Shown here one piece after another: positions 11,382 through 25,640 of a DNA stretch of 64,000 bases. A program made the position numbers and the translations under genes. Each line of letters starts with the position of its first letter. Within the stretch, counting starts at the first letter, position 1. The DNA lies in NCBI GenBank assembly GCA_030522415.1, contig CM060112.1:10428501-10492500 (forward strand), read 5' to 3'. The notes beneath the pieces were generated by a model that did no database searches, was not told the origin of the DNA, and saw nothing but the letters and a program-made list of their open reading frames with translations. The DNA is from Channallabes apus (Eukaryota > Chordata > Actinopteri > Siluriformes > Clariidae).

Positions 11382-11697
11382 GACAAACTGCATGTTGAGA
11401 TTAAAGATGAAATTAGAATTTTTTCATGAACAATCCACAAAATTCCAATGTACAATTTGTCTCTTTTTATGAATTAAATTGGTTAGAATTGGTAAATGTT
11501 AGCACAGTTGTCTCAAACAATCTGCACTCAACTAAGATTAAGATTCAGTTATTTGGTACAAGCATCTTACAGCAGTGTGAAATAATTATCCATAAATATC
11601 CATTAGAAATCTAGGGTGAGAGATTCGTGTACTGTAGGGTGATACCAGCCATGATACTGCACCCCTGGAGCAGATAGAGTTATGGGCCTTGGCAGTG

Positions 11698-11757
11698 AGA
11701 AGCTTGAACCCCCGACCTTCCGATCAGCATCCCAGAGCCTTAACCATTTGAGCCCAC
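11698..11757 (-). repeat. SINE head fragment (family seen at 37259)
   Basis: TTGAACCCCCGACCTTCCGATCAG and AGAGCCTTAACC mirror the tRNA-like head of the 37259-37493 SINE. Confidence 0.45.
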
Positions 11758-12604
11758 AGAAACTCTTACATGTGAGAAGTGGGACTCAAATTCACACCTC
11801 CAATCGGAGACCAGAATCATCTTTTACACAAGGGAAAGGTCTGAACCTCAAATCTGGTGCCTTAGACCACTTGACCATCCTGACACCGACTACGCAAATA
11901 AACCCTTATGGTTAAGTAAATACAAATCTACTACGTTAGATGTAAAGTTACTAAACTTTTTTTTTTTTTACACATATACACTGTGCAGTTCATTGCTATT
12001 TTAAAAATCCAAAGAACCATTCCAAATACATTTTTTCCCAGAAGTATTTCCACTTGCACCTTTATTTTGGACCTAAGTCTGTTTGCACTGAGGGGTTGGC
12101 ATGCTTGCTGAAGTGTGAAAACTTATTTTCGACCCAAAAAAACAATCTCTGGTCCACCCAAACTGAGGGATCTGGCATTTGTTTCAAGTGAACTTGTTAC
12201 ATAGCACACCAGGTGTGAAAACAATCTGTTCCTGGGGTCCAGCTGCGAATAACTTGTCATGATACTTCCTCTTTCCAGTTACGTAATGGTAAGATAAAGG
12301 CATGCCTGCAGATAAAACAGAGATTCACTACAACTCAAAGCTGTAATTATCTACATACTTGAATTGTTTATAATGCTTGTAAATAGCACAAGCAAGGTTA
12401 CTGTACAATGAAACCACTGGTCAGTGTAAACAATTCTGGTGTGCGTTAAATGAACATTACAACAAGCAAGAAATATACATACCTCAGAGGTTTGAGCAGA
12501 AATGGCAGGTTGAATTGTATAATTAATCGTAAGAAGTTCACCACCTATGCAGGACGCTCTGTAGTCCAGTGGTGATTACCATTGTATTTATTTCCATCTT
12601 TTCC
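11758..12604. other. No gene or clear element seen
   Basis: No recognisable family; poly-T at 11958-11969. Confidence 0.45.
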
Positions 12605-12833
12605 TTGGTGTGACCTCAAGTCAACATTCACACGACAGTATGAGCCATTTGAGAATGCCAGTTAGACTATTCTGCATGTCTTTGGACAGTGGGAGGAAAC
12701 CGGAATACTCAAAGGAAAACCACCAAGCCTTTGGAGAACATACAACCTGCATGCACACAGAGGCAAGAATCGAACCTGGCCAGGAACCCAGACCGTGGAG
12801 GTGCAAGGCTAACCACTAAGCCACCATGCAGGT
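12605..12833 (-). repeat. Decayed main-family SINE
   Basis: Contains TGTCTTTGGACAGTGGGAGG, GAATCGAACCTGGCCAGG and a weak head. The tail third is absent. Confidence 0.65.
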
Positions 12834-13049
12834 CCTGACCTTCTCGAAAGGTCCAGGTTAGATTCATGCAGCATTGTAGACTGGACATGCAATACAGCAA
12901 TAACAGAAGACAGAAGTAATGTAAGTACATGTGCATCAAGCTGGCTAGGGGCCAATGGGAAGCATTATTAGCAACAAGCTAGCTAGCCAACATGCTAATG
13001 ATTACCCTCTTGAAACAGAAATGAATATGTCCAGATTGAGCCAAATTAT

Positions 13050-13265
13050 TCTTATCCCAGGGAACTTGGGACACATCATGAATGTTGTTGCAACACACAT
13101 ACAGTATACCCAATCATATACTACGGGCAATCTGGAAACTCCAATCAGCTTACTGTACACCACATGCTTTTGGACTGTAAGAGGAAACCAGAGTACCCGC
13201 AGGAAGCCCACCAAGCACAGTGAGGACAAGCAAACTTCATGAAATCAGACACGGGGCTCCCACAC
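13050..13265 (-). repeat. Decayed main-family SINE
   Basis: CTTTTGGACTGTAAGAGG, CAGAGTACCCGCAGG and CCCACCAAGCACAG are recognisable; the head is lost. Confidence 0.55.
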
Positions 13266-13682
13266 AGAGTGTTTCTTTTTGTTTCTCAGATCATTAAATT
13301 GCTAAGATAGCATGAGAATCTTTCAGTGCATCAGGGGTTCAGAAGTGAATGCTATACTTTTAAAAACTTTAAAATATGTCATTTGAGCAATTTCATAATT
13401 ATTCATAACCGAAGCTATTAAAGACATAGTGAACAACTAAAGAGTATTTGATTATGTTGCATCTTTTTCAGTTGTTTGAGTTAAACTCATCGTTCTTGTA
13501 CAGTAACAATAAAGATGTATTTTATATATTATTTACTGACATGTAGACTTATTGAAGAATAAAAGCCTATGCTGTAACATGAATATAATGAAAACAAATG
13601 TACACATATTCAGATTCTATCATCTAATCAAACTATGTACAGTATCTAGTAAGCAGATTGGATGCTCAAAAGGTTGACAAGA

Positions 13683-13696
13683 GCGCCCCCTGGTGG
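13683..13696 (-). promoter_or_regulatory. Candidate CTCF binding site
   Basis: GCGCCCCCTGGTGG is the exact reverse complement of CCACCAGGGGGCGC, the core of the vertebrate CTCF motif. It stands alone in AT-rich sequence. Binding is inferred. Confidence 0.5.
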
Positions 13697-14094
13697 TTCA
13701 CATGACCCACAATAGGTTTTGGCACCATTGGTTCTGCCTTGTATCTACAGGTTCTTATTTACGTATTTATGTTGATTAATCAGTACTTTATGTAATAAAT
13801 GCAATCTAGTGTCTAGGAAGCCAACCTGGAGAGGAACTGTCTGATGTCCCCCAGTGCCATGCTGGTACTACCAAGACAAGACAGTACTACCAAGTTACCA
13901 CCACGAAGGGAAAGTCAACCAGTAGGCAGCTCTTATTTGAATTAAGAAATACATTACAATATATAGTAATAAATGCAGTAAATATAAATATAATGTTTGT
14001 TTGTAGCAATAATGCAATTTTCTTAAAAAATAAAAATAAAAAAGCAGGGATGGAAAAGTGTTTTGTTCGATTATTTATCTAAGTATGCTTGCAT

Positions 14095-14102
<8 letters not shown>

Positions 14103-14162
<60 letters not shown>
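14103..14162. repeat. (GT)n microsatellite
   Basis: Thirty uninterrupted GT units. Confidence 0.95.
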
Positions 14163-14166
<4 letters not shown>

Positions 14167-14169
14167 TTT

Positions 14170-15480
14170 AAAGTGATATACAACCAATCCCTGGACATTG
14201 ACTAGTCTTATTGCTTGGTGAAAGAGATTGTGTCCCACCAGTCTGGCTTTGAGACCTTGGATACTTCAGTACTGTACCTTGCTTCAGAGTCAAGAGAGTG
14301 AAGAGTTTCTGTGAAGGGTAGGTGTGGTCATCCTCAATGCTGGTGGCTTGCAACCCAACAAAGTGGATTTCCCAACCAGGCATTGAATAGGATGTGAGCC
14401 AATTCTTCTATAGAATATGATATAAAATATGCTTTTCTCAGTGTATGCAGAAACTCCAGTTGCTGTTGGGCTTTCCTTGCTATGAGGGGACCGGCCAGTT
14501 AAGCATCTCTGCCAGGTGAACACTAAGGAATTTTGGTGCTTTTTAACAATCTCCAAAGAGGAGCTGTCATGATACCATGTGCTCATCTGAAGTGAACAAC
14601 CATCTCTTTCGTTTAGCCCACGTTCATAGACAAGTTGTTGGCTCAGCACCAGTCCATAAGTCGTTGGACCTCCTCTCTGTGTGCTGACTCATTGTTCTTC
14701 TTGATAAGATCCACCATCGTTGTCTCTTCAGGGAGTAGTTTGAGCTGTGCATTACTGCACAGTCATGAGTCAGCAGAGTGAACAGCAGTGGACTGAGCAT
14801 ACGGCCCTGGGAACCTAAATGCTTGTTGTGGTGTTGCTGAAGATGCTGTTCCCAATTTAGTCTCACCGGTCTGGAAATCTAGGATCAAGTTGTAGAGGAA
14901 GGTGTTCCGGCTCAGCTAACAGGCTCAGCTGTCCAATCAGGCTCTAAAAAATAATTGTTCCGAATGCTGAAATAAAGTATAACAGTTTCCAGACATCCAC
15001 GTTCTTTTTGTGCAGATGGGTAAGGGTCAGGAGGAGTTTGGTAGCAATGAAATCATCTAATAAGCAGTTGACAGCGGTATGTTTTTTTTTAGGGGGTCTT
15101 AATGTACTTCATGAGGAGCTTCTCAAAGCATTTTATAAAGGTGGGTATGAGTGCAATGTGTATGTGGAAACTGGAAACTTCTTGGGTATAAGTATGATGG
15201 TGGTGGGGGCCAGGGGTAGCTCAGTGGTTAAGGCATCGGACTACGGTTCGGAAGATCCCAGGTTCTTCACAGCCACCAAGTTGCCACTGTTGAGCACCTG
15301 AGCAAGGCCCTTAACCCTCAACTGCTCGGATGTGTAATGAGATTAAAATGTAAGTCGCTCTGGATAAGAGTGTCTGCCAAATGCGTAGATATAGATGTGG
15401 TGGCCTTGCAACACGTTGGTAAAACAGCAGTGGTCAGAAAGTTGGTGACAATGTCTGCTAGTCATTCTGCTCGTTGGTCC
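14170..15480 (-). pseudogene. Non-LTR retrotransposon reverse-transcriptase fragment, antisense, broken, with a nested SINE
   Basis: Read on the minus strand, 14740-14830 gives GSQGRMLSPLLFTLLTHDC, close to the GAPQGCVLSPLLFTLLTHDC motif of fish CR1/Rex-like LINE RTs (motif B region). At 14880-14975 LIGQLSLL precedes it, and further 3' (14420-14600) come VKKHQNSLVF-like blocks. The YADD-type catalytic region is not preserved. Frameshifts and stops break it into three frames, and a SINE splits it at 15208-15391. It is an old, 5'-truncated copy. Confidence 0.7.
15208..15391 (+). mobile_element. HpaI-like tRNA SINE nested in a LINE
   Basis: Head GGGTAGCTCAGTGGTTAAGG, body with AAGTTGCCACTGTTGAGC and tail TAAGTCGCTCTGGATAAGAG. 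The LINE sequence GATGGTGGTGG / GATGTGGTGG resumes after it, so the LINE is older. Same family as 7127-7320. Confidence 0.75.
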
Positions 15481-16423
15481 TAGAAAGATGGCAATAATGC
15501 AAATTAAAACCATTTTAGATTTGGAGTGGTTGATGCATGCTGTTTCTGTCCCACCAATTTGGATGAACCATGGTTACCCCTTGCTGCACTAAATGGTTGT
15601 CTCCAGGGGTAATGTACTGTATGGAGAATGTGTTATGTCATAGGGATTGAAAAAATGTTTTAGCCCAGGCTATTTTGAAAACAGTGAAACACTTTGTGAT
15701 ATTTATGCAGCAGGCATCTTTCAGGTCAACTACACAAAAGGAAACAGCCAAGTGCATTCAGCTGCAGAATGCAGAAGTGCACCACACACCACACACAATG
15801 TGCTCCACATTAAAATAATTATCTACTGTGCAAAAGCTAAGAGCTGTAACCTCACTTAGCAAAATAAAATCTTTTTGCTTGTTTAAGGTTTTTTATATTA
15901 TTATTTTTATTTTTCCTTTTTATTTTAAATGAAAGCTGTAGAAAAAAAAGGTTTACTTACTGTATAATGTCCCCTGGCCATAGATACTGTAATCCACTGC
16001 AATAATTCAAATTAAATATGTCACCAATTCCTGACCACTGAATGACCTTTTGGTGTAGCCAAAAGGCACAATTGTACATTTGCCATTTCATAGCTAATTG
16101 GTGTCTCTGCAGAAGATATCATTAAGTAAGCACAGGGAGAGACATACTGCTCACAAACATATATCAGTGGAACGAGTACAGCTGCAGTTGTGTCTTATGC
16201 AGTTTCCTCATGTACCCACAAGAGTGCAGAGCAGATTTACAAATTCATTTGTAGAACAGGAGCTCTGCAAGTGCTTCCAATTTTATATCAATGTGATAAT
16301 GCTGTTATTTTTCAATGGTAAAAAAAACAGATTTGTATACCAGACGCTCGACATACATTTATGTTTTTTTTTATGGTCATGTTTTTTTTTTTTTTTTTTT
16401 ACATTTTGTTTTATTTTTATATA
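15481..16423. other. No gene or clear element seen
   Basis: Several A/T homopolymers; no coding signal. Confidence 0.5.
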
Positions 16424-16651
16424 CACTACCGTTCAAAAGTTTTAGAACACTTGCAAATTAATTGTTTTGTTTTCGAGGCGTTATGAAGTCTTTACAGAGC
16501 AGAAGTAGCAGAAACATCTCAATATCAACTGTTCAAAGGAGATTCATGCATTTTTTGGACGCCTTCAGCATTCCTTTACAATGTAGAAAGAAATAAAAAT
16601 CAGGAACCATCATGGAGTTAGAAAGTGTTCTAAAACTTTTGAACAGTAGTG
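16424..16651. mobile_element. Tc1-type MITE, 228 bp
   Basis: Ends CACTACCGTTCAAAAGTTTT and (reverse complement) CACTACTGTTCAAAAGTTTT are inverted and flanked by TA (16422-16423, 16652-16653). The inside keeps a piece of transposase-region DNA (CATCTCAATATCAACTGTTC) also seen at 45455-45475. Confidence 0.8.
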
Positions 16652-17073
16652 TATATAAATAAATATATTTATTTATTATTTTAATATATATATATAATCT
16701 GTGGTGGCCAATCCATGTCTCAGTTTATTGTCGCTTGGCATTGTGACATCACCTTCATACAATGACTAGGCTAGCCATAAAATGTTACTGTTTTTACAAT
16801 GAATCATCCCAAACTCATGCTATACTGAACCAACCTGCATACGATTTTTTTCCCCCAAAAGATTTACCTATTGAATACCTACAGTATGACAGGTACTCGT
16901 ATGTATTTCCTATGAATTTTCAAGACAATAAATTGTTGAAAAAACTACTAATATTTATCCTGAACCCCCTGCAATTGGTCAGGACTATGCCTTTTTGTTT
17001 GTTTGCTTGCTTGTGTCACCTTTTTCATTAATTCATTAATAGTTGAATCTGCTGCTTATGTACATTTGAACTT

Positions 17074-17199
17074 CATTCATTCATTCATCTTCTATACCGC
17101 TTTATCCTGTATTTAGGGTCGCGAGTACCTGGAGCCTATCCCAGGAGACTCAGGGCACGAGGCAGGGTACACCCTGGACAGCATGCCAATCCATCGCAG

Positions 17200-17242
<43 letters not shown>

Positions 17243-17484
17243 ATTCACACACTCATTCACACACACTATGGTCAATTTGGGAACGCCAATTACCCTAATT
17301 AGTCTTTATTAATTAGTCTTTGGACTGTGGGAGGAAACCGGAGTACCCGGAGGAAACCCACCAAGCACGGGGAGAACATGCAAACTCCATGCACACAGAG
17401 ACGGGAATCGAGCCTGGCCAGGAATCGAACCCGGACCCTGGGGGTGCAAGGCGACAGTGCTAACCACTGCACTACCGCGCCGCC
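17074..17484 (-). mobile_element. Full-length tRNA-derived SINE (main family)
   Basis: Reverse orientation. A 12-bp target duplication ACATTTGAACTT lies at 17062-17073 and 17485-17496. The GTGTG-rich middle has grown into (AC)20 at 17201-17240. Confidence 0.88.
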
Positions 17485-17496
17485 ACATTTGAACTT

Positions 17497-19486
<1,990 letters not shown>

Positions 19487-19577
19487 TTCAAATAAGGGAG
19501 GAGAAAGGTTTACTGTGTAAGATGAGAAGGGGGAGATGGGAGAGGCTGAAAGTAAGAGTCTCGTCTTACTTTAGCTT

Positions 19578-19839
19578 CACACACATACACAAACACACAC
19601 ACACACACAGCGCCTGCACATAAACAGAAACACTTATCTGTCTGGATTTATTTTTACTTTATAAAGTAAAAATGCTTTTTTGTATTAATTGTTTTTATAT
19701 ATTTATTTTTTGGGGCTGTGGAACGATTAATTTGAGTTTCCATTATTTCTTATGGATAAATTTGTTTTGATTTACGATTGTTTTGGAATACGAGCCCACT
19801 TTTGGAAATTAATTATGCTCGTAATCCAAGTTTCCACTG
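19578..19839. repeat. Right part of a Tc1/mariner-like MITE (family of 28517-29341)
   Basis: Shares CTTATCTGTCTGGATTTATT, TTTTTGGGGCTGTGGAA and AATTTGAGTTTCC with the copy at 29115-29245. It ends GTAATCCAAGTTTCCACTG followed by TA. Confidence 0.65.
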
Positions 19840-20339
19840 TACTATAAACAATTTTATTTCTAGAACACCTTTCATAAAAAGTAAAAAGACAAAATCAAAC
19901 ATTTACATATGATAATATAAAGAGAAAGACAAGCAAAAGAAAGTAGTTGAATACAAAATAAAAATGAATTATATACTGTATAAATTAGAATAAAATGCTT
20001 AAAAAGAGAAAAAAAATCAAAGAATGTTAAAAATAAGATAAAACTTGAAATACGAATACAGATGAAGCACAGAGCTTGACTGCTTGATGCTAAATAGAGA
20101 AAAAATAGTCACGTGCATGCAAATAGAGGGAAAGTTGCTCTGACATGTGAGTTAGAGCCTTATGCCACTGCTGCTGTCGCACAGTATGAGATCCATGTGT
20201 AGATGTGTACTTTATTTTGCATTTGGCTCACACAAGTTGACAGGAAGTGGTGCGAGGCACATGTACACTACATGAACATGCCATCAGCGTACTAAAAAGG
20301 CAGTGATTCTAATGACAATAAAACACAGATTTCGTGTTT

Positions 20340-20458
20340 ATTATTTTTACACATTTTATTACACAGATTATTGCATATTTTGTATGCCTTAAGCATTGTT
20401 TTACAATGTGGAAAGAAATAAAAATCAGGAAAGGGGTGTGCAAACTTTTGACTTGTAG
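20340..20458. repeat. Tc1-type MITE right end
   Basis: AATGTGGAAAGAAATAAAAA then GTGTGCAAACTTTTGACTTG and TAGTGTA is the right end of a Tc1-like element, related to 16600-16651 and 45500-45587. The left end is not found. Confidence 0.55.
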
Positions 20459-20622
20459 TGTAGAAATCTACATAAAATAGAATTAAATTAATCCATTTTC
20501 AAATAAATGAAGCACAGAAGTGTGATCATGGTTTATAATTTGCATAATAACAATGATGCAATATCAATGACAACGAATTTGACAGAAATGTTGTGTAACA
20601 TGTATATAACCTACATGACATA

Positions 20623-22248
20623 TGTGGTGTGAAAAACTATTTGCCCCCCTCCCGGTTTCTTATTCTTTTGCATGTTTGTCACACAAAATGTTTCTGATCA
20701 TCAAACACATTTAACTATTAGTCAAAGATAACACAAGTAAACACAAAATGCAGTTTTTAAATGAGGGGTTTTATTATTTTTATTGAGAAAAAAAATCCAA
20801 ACCTACATGGCCCTGTGTGAAAAAGTAATTGCCCCCTGAACCTAATAACTGCTTGGGCCACCCTTAGCAGCAATAAGTGCAATCAAGCGTTTGCGATAAC
20901 TTGCAACGAGTCTTTTACAGCGCTCTGGAGGAATTTTGGCCCACTCATCTTTGCAGAATTGTTGTAATTCAGCTTTATTTGAGGGTTTTCTAGCATGAAC
21001 CGCCTTTTTAAGGTCATGCCACAACATCTCAATAGGATTCAGGTCAGGACTTTGACTAGGCCACTCCAAAGTCTTCATTTTGTTTTTCTTCAGCCATTCA
21101 GAGGTGGATTTGCTGGTGTGTTTTGGGTCATTGTCCTGCTGCAGCACCCAAGATCGCTTCAGCTTGAGTTGACGAACAGATGGCCGGACATTCTCCTTCA
21201 GGATTTTTTGGTAGACAGTAGAATTCATGGTTCCATCTATCACAGCAAGCCTTCCAGGTCCTGAAGCAGCAAAACAACCCCAGACCATCACACTACCACC
21301 ACCATATTTTACTGTTGGTATGATGTTCTTTTTCTGAAATGCTTCTGAAGTGTTACTTTTACGCCAGATGTAACGGGACACGCACCTTCCAAAAAGTTCA
21401 ACTTTTGTCTTGTCAGTCCACAAGGTATTTTCCCAAAAGTCTTGGCAATCATTGAGATGTTTTTTAGCAAAATTGAGACGAGCCTTAATGTTCTTTTTGC
21501 TTAAAAGTGGTTTGCGCCTTGGAAATCTGCCATGCAGGCCGTTTTTGCCCAGTGTCTTTCTTATGGTGGAGTCGTGAACACTGACCTTAATTGAGGTAAG
21601 TGAGGCCTGCAGTTCTTTAGATGTTGTCCTGGGGTCTTTTGTGGCCTCTCGGATGAGTCGTCTCTGCGCTCTTGGGGTAATTTTGGTCGGCCGGCAACTC
21701 CTGGGAAGGTTCACCACTGTTCCATGTTTTTGCCATTTGTGGATAATGGCTCTCACTGTGGTTCGCTGGAGTCCCAAAGCTTTAGAAATGGCTTTATAAC
21801 CTTTACCAGACTGATAGATCTCAATTACTTTTGTTCTCATTTGTTCCTGAATTTCTTTGGATCTTGGCATGATGTCTAGCTTTTGAGGTGCTTTTGGTCT
21901 ACTTCTCTGTGTCAGGTAGCTCCTATTTAAGTGATTTCTTGATTGAAACAGGTGTGGCAGTAATCAGGCCTGGGGGTGACTACAGAAATTTAACTCAGGT
22001 GTGATAAACCACAGTTAAGTTATTTTTTAACAAGGGGGGCAATCACTTTTTCACACAGGGCCATGTAGGTTTGGATTTTTTTTCTCCCTTAATAACGTAA
22101 ACCTTCATTTAAAAACTGCATTGTGTGTTCAATTATGTTATCTTTGACTAATAGTTAACGGTTTTTGATGAGCAGAAACATTTAAGTGTGACAAACATGC
22201 AAAAGAATAAGAAATCAGGAAGGGGGCAAATAGTTTTTCACACCACTG
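20623..22248 (-). mobile_element. Tc1-like transposon with long inverted repeats (IR/DR type)
   Basis: About 1.63 kb between TA dinucleotides. Inverted repeats are roughly 200 bp, with an outer motif GTGTGAAAAACTATTTGCCC and an inner motif GTGTGAAAAAGTAATTGCCC (and their complements at the right), the IR/DR layout of Sleeping Beauty relatives. The left tip reads TATGTGGTG instead of TACAGTGGTG, so it has lost a base. It carries the intact ORF at 20842-21870. A sister copy is at 45679-47307. Confidence 0.9.
20842..21870 (-). CDS. Tc1-family transposase, full-length open frame
   Basis: 342 residues with no stop. Seen: an N-terminal paired-like DNA-binding region (about 1-110) with two helix-turn-helix parts and the GRPR-like hinge (LPRSCRPTK at 55-63), then a DDE domain. 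Catalytic candidates are Asp153 (WTD), Asp246 (QQDNDPKHTS) and Glu281 (SPDLNPIE), with 34 residues between the last two: DD34E, as in Tc1. The glycine-rich box is [16 protein letters not shown]. Family role: cut-and-paste of its own element at TA. Residue 154 is Lys where the sister copy and most relatives have Glu (WTDE), and hinge Cys59 is usually Gly, so activity is doubtful in spite of the intact frame. Confidence 0.92.
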   Translation of the reverse strand: MPRSKEIQEQMRTKVIEIYQSGKGYKAISKALGLQRTTVRAIIHKWQKHGTVVNLPRSCRPTKITPRAQRRLIREATKDPRTTSKELQASLTSIKVSVHDSTIRKTLGKNGLHGRFPRRKPLLSKKNIKARLNFAKKHLNDCQDFWENTLWTDKTKVELFGRCVSRYIWRKSNTSEAFQKKNIIPTVKYGGGSVMVWGCFAASGPGRLAVIDGTMNSTVYQKILKENVRPSVRQLKLKRSWVLQQDNDPKHTSKSTSEWLKKNKMKTLEWPSQSPDLNPIEMLWHDLKKAVHARKPSNKAELQQFCKDEWAKIPPERCKRLVASYRKRLIALIAAKGGPSSY

Positions 22249-23344
22249 TATAAAAACTTATCCAATACACAACTCAGTATGTGAAAGCTTTAATTAAACA
22301 AAGTGCCCATAACTTCTTTCTATCTTTCAATAATCTTGAATCATGAAAAGCCATAAACATGAAAACGAGTTTTTCTAAAATGCAAAATTGTTAAGATATT
22401 GCAACATGAATTTGACATGGTTACGGACACTACAGATAATTTTTTTGCTTTTTAAGCTTTTACCAAAAAATTCATTTAAGCAACAATTTTTACATGTTAC
22501 AGTGTATGCTTCTTGGATCTTACACAAAAGTCTCAATACTTATGAAGAAATATGAATAATTTGCATTTATTAGCTTCATGCAAGAAAATACACTATAACG
22601 CAAAAAATTGCCATTTTTTGGGTCACATATAAAATCATCTCTCCAAAACAGCTAAACAAAAATTCGCAACTTGAAATTTTTTAGGGAAGCAAGATTGGTC
22701 ACTTTCATGTTGCATAAACGTTAGAAATAGATTCTTAGGCAAACACATTTTCTGTGTTACATGTATAACATAAAAAATTAATAAAATCAGCACCAATACT
22801 GTGTTATGGCTGTAAGTGTAACTTAATGTAAATCCAGGGGTAAATTAAGTTAATTACATTTGCATTAAGTACAAATCAAATCATTGTACACAGGGTTGCC
22901 AGGTCATCAGACAATTCGGCAAAGGATACATGAGTTTGGTGAGCCAAAAGACTGGCAAGACTTTGCAATAATACAGTATGTACGGTATTGGTCTTGTGTA
23001 TGTGGAAGTCCAGGAACAGAATGTAATTTGGAAGTGATAATTTTATTCATTGAATTGTACTTGTTCTGTTAAATAGACATTGGGGAAAAAAGCCATATTG
23101 AACCCTTTGGAACTGGAGAGGGCTCATCAGCAAACATTGAGGAAGTAGAGTGCCTATTTCATAACCATGAATATGCCACCACCATTCCATAAGAAGCTTG
23201 AAGACATCAATTATCATACAGTATGCTTTTAAACATCAAGTACGGAAAGAATTTGTAGAGTATAATACACTAGAGAGGACAAGAAATCAACAGTCCTAAC
23301 AAACATCAGGAGATATTCCAAACTGTTTTTTTTTTTTTTTTTTA
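22249..23344. other. No gene or clear element seen
   Basis: AT-rich; a 62-codon frame at 22884 has no support. Poly-T at 23326-23343. Confidence 0.5.
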
Positions 23345-23359
23345 CTTTTCTAGAGGTTT

Positions 23360-23716
23360 CATTCATTCATTCATTTTCTATACCGCTTTATCCTTATATT
23401 CAGGGTCGCGGGGGACCTGGAGCCTATCCCAGGAAACTTAGGGCACAAGGCGGGGTACACCCTGGACAGGGTGCCAATCCATCGCAGGGCACACACACAT
23501 ACACACACTACGGACAATTTGGAATGTCAATTAACCTAACCTGCATGTCTTTGGACTGTGGGAGGAAACCGGAGTACCCGGAGGAAACCCACCAAGCACG
23601 GGGAGAACATGCAAACTCCATGCACACAGAGACGGGAATCGAGCCTGCCCCGGGAATCGAACCCAGACCCTGGCGGTGCAAGGCAACAGTGCAAACCACT
23701 ACACCACCGTGTCGCC
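23360..23716 (-). mobile_element. Full-length tRNA-derived SINE (main family)
   Basis: Reverse orientation. A 15-bp target duplication CTTTTCTAGAGGTTT lies at 23345-23359 and 23717-23731. Confidence 0.88.
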
Positions 23717-23731
23717 CTTTTCTAGAGGTTT

Positions 23732-25367
23732 AAATGATCTAATTTATATAACTTGTAAAATAACTAGATAAGGTGTTACTTTACTTCTTTGTATTGTGCC
23801 ATATGCAGTATGTATCATATGCATAATTTATAGATGCACTGTGTAAAAACCGGATTAGAAACAAAATACCTCTGATAATGACTAGAGTGGGAAGTTGTTT
23901 AGTCTGTTCTGATAAGCCAGCAGACCTTCATCTGTCTGAGTGCCTCTCGACTGACAGCCTGTCGACTAAAAAAACATGGCGACACTTTGTGTCTATCCCT
24001 GCACTTTGCTGTTATTTTTAGCGTGACTCGGCACCATGGGATTTGTCTACAGCCCTCGGGTTTATACCTAGTGTTAAAGGATTTTATAACACCATTAAAT
24101 AATGAGAAGTGCATCTGTCTACACCATTTGCTCCAGCTGTTCATTAATCACAAAATATATAAGAGGCCGCACAGATAAATGAGTTTCATAGTTATAACAG
24201 GTGGTAGTGTTGCACCTGGTTTCATAAAAAATCTGGTTAACAGCAAAGATTGTGATGAAGATGACAAAAAAATTATAATGTTTTCTTTTTTTTTTTTTCC
24301 CCTTTTTTGCCACTTGAGAGCATTGATTAATTTAATGACAGTGTTGGCCAGGTGCTTTCTCAAATGTTCTTCAATGCATTACCGCTGACGGTATCAGTAC
24401 CCCTGTTTATCATTTGAATTGGTCACGTTTTGGGCAGGTAATATGGCCAATTGTTGACGTTGCTGCGGAAACTGTACGATGGAGAAACAGCTCTGAGCAG
24501 TGAACCAAGCAGCAAGTAAACAAAACCAAATAAAAGTAAAAAAGGGATGAAGATTGATATGGCTGAGTGACGTGTGATGTCAGAAGGAAGTGAGGATAGT
24601 ACAAAAAAAAAAGCAACACAAATAGTAAAGATCTGGTATAATACATTTATGTTGATATACAGTATAGTAGCAGAGGCAGGATAAAATTTGATCTAAGTCA
24701 TATTCTCATGATGCTCCATGGTATATGGCTACAAAACCAATGTACTCTATGGAGAGAGCCTGGATTTGATGCTTTGGCACCACACACAAAGTGGACAGAA
24801 ATGTTACTTGACCCAGTTTACTTTATCCTTCATTATTTGGATTCTTTATATATGACACAGCAAAAACACAACCCAGTAGTTACACTGGAGGAGCCACTGT
24901 TTATATGGTAATTGTACAACCTTAAATAGGCTGGAACAGTGAAGTGAGTGCCATGCACTTTTTTAATTACTCTTTTTCTTTTCTATAGCTCTCTATCAGC
25001 AGTGTATCTCCATTAGGAAGAAACATATACATGCAAATAGGACCATGTCTTCCTATGCAGGGAGGCGAAAGTGGCTCTGACATGTGAGCTAGAGCCTTAC
25101 ACAGTCACACAGCATGAGGTGGTGCATATGGGATAAGAACTTATTCACTTAAATCCTGTGGAAGGTTAGTACTTAGCATTGCACACTTTTTTTTTTTTTT
25201 TTGCACATTTAAAAGATGTTATAAGTTTATGTTTATTTGAGATTGTATTATCCTAATACTAAGACCCACTGTGATCAGATGATTTGTATTATGTTTTATA
25301 AAAAGACTAAGAATTTAAAAAAGAGGCTACTAATTTTTGCACATTTACAGTATTATGCAACACATTG
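23732..25367. other. No gene seen; contains one segment repeated at 20 kb
   Basis: 25032-25125 resembles 20115-20205 (GCAAATAG, then GCTCTGACATGTGAGYTAGAGCC, then CACAGYATGAG). The family is not identified. Confidence 0.4.
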
Positions 25368-25371
25368 GCTA

Positions 25372-25640
25372 AGTGGTTAGCACTGTCACTTTGCATCTCC
25401 AGGGTCCAGAGCTTGATTTCCACCTTGGGTCTGTGTGCATGGAGTTTGAATGTTCTCCCCTGTGCTTGGTGGGTTTCCTCTGTGTCCTACGGTTTCCTCC
25501 CACAGTTCAAAGGCATGCAGATTGGGCTAATTGCCGCCGTACCCAAAATGCCGCTAGGGTGTAAATGATTGTGTGTATGTGTGTGCCCAATTATAGAATG
25601 GCACCCCTTTCAGGGTGTACCCTGCTTTGTGTAAAGACTT
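25372..25640 (+). repeat. Decayed main-family SINE
   Basis: Head AAGTGGTTAGCACTGTCAC, core TTGGTGGGTTTCCTCTGTG, then CACCCCTTTCAGGGTGTACC. The tail is lost. Confidence 0.65.

Noticed and set aside
14290..14866. Two minus-strand open frames as separate genes
   Set aside because: They are broken parts of one LINE reverse transcriptase.
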